Made by a program: the position numbers and the translations under genes. A stretch of 8,165 bases of DNA from a bacterium. GTDB taxonomy: Bacteria > Krumholzibacteriota > Krumholzibacteriia > LZORAL124-64-63. The DNA lies in NCBI GenBank assembly GCA_030635025.1, contig DAOVZQ010000094.1, positions 1-8,165 on the forward strand, written 5' to 3'. The notes under the pieces were generated by a model. The model had not been told where the DNA came from. It saw only the letters and a list, made by a program, of their open reading frames with translations, and ran no database searches. Below are positions 6,957 to 8,165 of the stretch, piece after piece (positions within the stretch are counted from its first letter, which is position 1; each line of letters begins with the position of its first letter).

Positions 6957-6991
6957 AGAGCCGCCACGGTCGTTTCGACCCTGGCGGCTCT
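6957..6991. terminator. Strong hairpin between convergent genes, probable bidirectional terminator
   Basis: A perfect 10-base inverted repeat, AGAGCCGCCA (6957-6966) with TGGCGGCTCT (6982-6991), encloses a second 5-base stem GGTCG (6968-6972) with CGACC (6976-6980). The two are separated by one C-C mismatch (6967/6981), and the loop is TTT. It starts 8 bases after the nosY stop and ends 17 bases before the stop of the minus-strand receptor gene. Neither strand has a T-run after the stem, so termination would rest on the stem itself or on another factor. Confidence 0.8.
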
Positions 6992-7008
6992 GGCTTCGAT
7001 TCACCGGC

Positions 7009-8165
7009 CTAGAATTCGAACGTCGTCACGAGGCGTACCGTGCGCCCCGGTTCGAAGACGCGTAACCCCGCAGAGAACGGATTCCGCAGGTACGACAGGT
7101 GCTGCGTATATAGCTCGTTGAAGAGGTTATGTACTTCCAGCGTGAGACGGGCCCGTTCGGTCTCGGTGACCAGGGCCAGATCGAACCGGTCCCAGGCGTG
7201 GGTCGTGATCTCTCCCATGTCCGCATCCACTCGATCCTGACCGGTCGCATGCTCGTAGAGGATGCGGCCGTGAAAAGCACCGACATGCGGCGTGCGAACC
7301 GTCAGGCTGAAGACGAGCGGCTGCACTTCGGCCAGGGGACTGTGATCCTCCGTCCGCTCTCCCCAGTTCCAGTTGACGCCCGCGTCCACGTAACGCCACG
7401 AGGTGTTCAGGCTCGCGCCGGCCATCAGGGCCTCCACGCCCTCGTAGGTCTGGTACATGGCGGCACCGATCGCTCGCCGGGTCAGGTCCGGATAGTTCCA
7501 GACCCGTGTTGTAAAGACTTCCAGTTGCAGACGGGACCGTTGCAGGCCCGCCCTGACCGTGGCGCGCACGGGGTTCTTCAACTCCGGGTTGCCCAGCCAG
7601 GTCGGCTTGCCCATCGGTTTCCTGACGGCGATGTAGAGCTGCTCGATGCTCGGGGCTTCTGAAGAGACCTCGGTCGACAGACCCAAAGATGTTCCGCCCA
7701 TCTCCAGCGCGTGCGAAGCCGTCGCGCCGAAGGGCATTGACCAACCGGTCTTTTTGGCGTGCGGGTACAGGACGCGGTACTTGTCCATCTGGGTCTCGTC
7801 GCCGACCGACGTGCGGGCGAACCCAGCGCGTACCGAGAGCTCGATCGGCAGGGCGTCATCGAAGTCGTGACGCACCGACGCGTACGTGCGCCAGACGTCG
7901 GGCAGCATGGGGTTGTCGATGCGCATAGCCGGGTTGGCTGCTGGCGTGATGGTGTTGTCGGCGTCCCAGTTGCGGGCGTAGACCTCGTAGTCGTCGCCGA
8001 CCACGCCGAACATGGTGTTGGTGGCGTCCGTTCTCATGATGGACATGTTGGCGCTGGTGCGCAGGTTGTTGTCCATCAGGTGTTCGGTACGGTTGAAATA
8101 GAGGCGATGCCCTTGATGGGACACCGAGGCCTGATAGTGGTCGTTCTCCCGCTCGTCCATCAGCA
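7009..8165 (-). CDS. TonB-dependent outer membrane receptor, C-terminal part, OprC/NosA copper-receptor-like, cut by the window end
   Basis: Outer membrane beta-barrel receptor that would import a substrate using TonB energy. Only the C-terminal 384-385 residues are in the window; the frame stays open past base 8165, so the plug domain and signal peptide are missing. The final strands are typical of the family: N-L-F-N-E-L-Y near the end, then E-P-G-R-T and a terminal Phe (T-T-F-E-F), the usual signal for barrel assembly. Alternating hydrophobic strands run throughout. Near the cut end, H-L-M-D-N (His, Met codons at 8074-8082) resembles the H-x-M half of the copper site of OprC, and A-P-S-I-E-Q-L-Y with W-L-G-N-P-E-L-K is also like copper receptors. 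It converges on the nos operon. Copper as substrate is inferred; a siderophore or other TonB substrate remains possible. Confidence 0.85.
   Translation of the reverse strand, partial: LMDERENDHYQASVSHQGHRLYFNRTEHLMDNNLRTSANMSIMRTDATNTMFGVVGDDYEVYARNWDADNTITPAANPAMRIDNPMLPDVWRTYASVRHDFDDALPIELSVRAGFARTSVGDETQMDKYRVLYPHAKKTGWSMPFGATASHALEMGGTSLGLSTEVSSEAPSIEQLYIAVRKPMGKPTWLGNPELKNPVRATVRAGLQRSRLQLEVFTTRVWNYPDLTRRAIGAAMYQTYEGVEALMAGASLNTSWRYVDAGVNWNWGERTEDHSPLAEVQPLVFSLTVRTPHVGAFHGRILYEHATGQDRVDADMGEITTHAWDRFDLALVTETERARLTLEVHNLFNELYTQHLSYLRNPFSAGLRVFEPGRTVRLVTTFEF

Noticed and set aside
1..8165. CRISPR arrays, tRNA or rRNA genes, insertion sequences, attachment sites
   Set aside because: None seen; coding density is high and composition is even across the window, with no sign of recent insertion.

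Overview
The window holds most of a nitrous oxide respiration (nos) accessory cluster from a Gram-negative, GC-rich bacterium. The gene set is cytochrome c, NosB-like membrane protein, NosD, NosG, NosH, NosF, NosL and NosY, with no NosR or NosX. This matches the atypical (clade II) nos clusters described in Wolinella, Anaeromyxobacter, Gemmatimonadota, Bacteroidota and similar lineages, rather than the classical nosRZDFYLX cluster of denitrifying Proteobacteria. A lipoprotein signal, a Tat signal and a TonB-dependent outer membrane receptor all indicate a two-membrane cell. The sequence does not allow the phylum to be named safely.

Layout: bases 1-418 are the 3' part of a c-type cytochrome gene cut by the window edge. 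After a 107-base gap, seven genes run on the plus strand with overlaps or near-zero spacing: nosB-like (526-1710), nosD (1688-2998), nosG (2991-3809), nosH (3806-4783), nosF (4780-5631), nosL (5632-6075) and nosY (6122-6949). A strong two-part hairpin (6957-6991) then separates this operon from a convergent minus-strand gene (7009 to beyond the window end). That gene encodes the C-terminal part of a TonB-dependent receptor resembling the copper receptors OprC/NosA.

How the genes fit together: two functions can be read. NosG and NosH (NapG/NapH-like iron-sulfur proteins) would take electrons from the quinol pool and pass them to c-type cytochromes, and so to nitrous oxide reductase NosZ. NosZ itself is not in the window and is expected just upstream. 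NosL (copper-binding lipoprotein) with the NosD-NosF-NosY ABC complex would deliver copper for the Cu sites of NosZ. The downstream receptor plausibly brings copper across the outer membrane. The NosB-like protein is the least understood member. It has six predicted membrane segments and a His/Met/Cys-bearing exterior, and it is the best candidate here for undescribed function.
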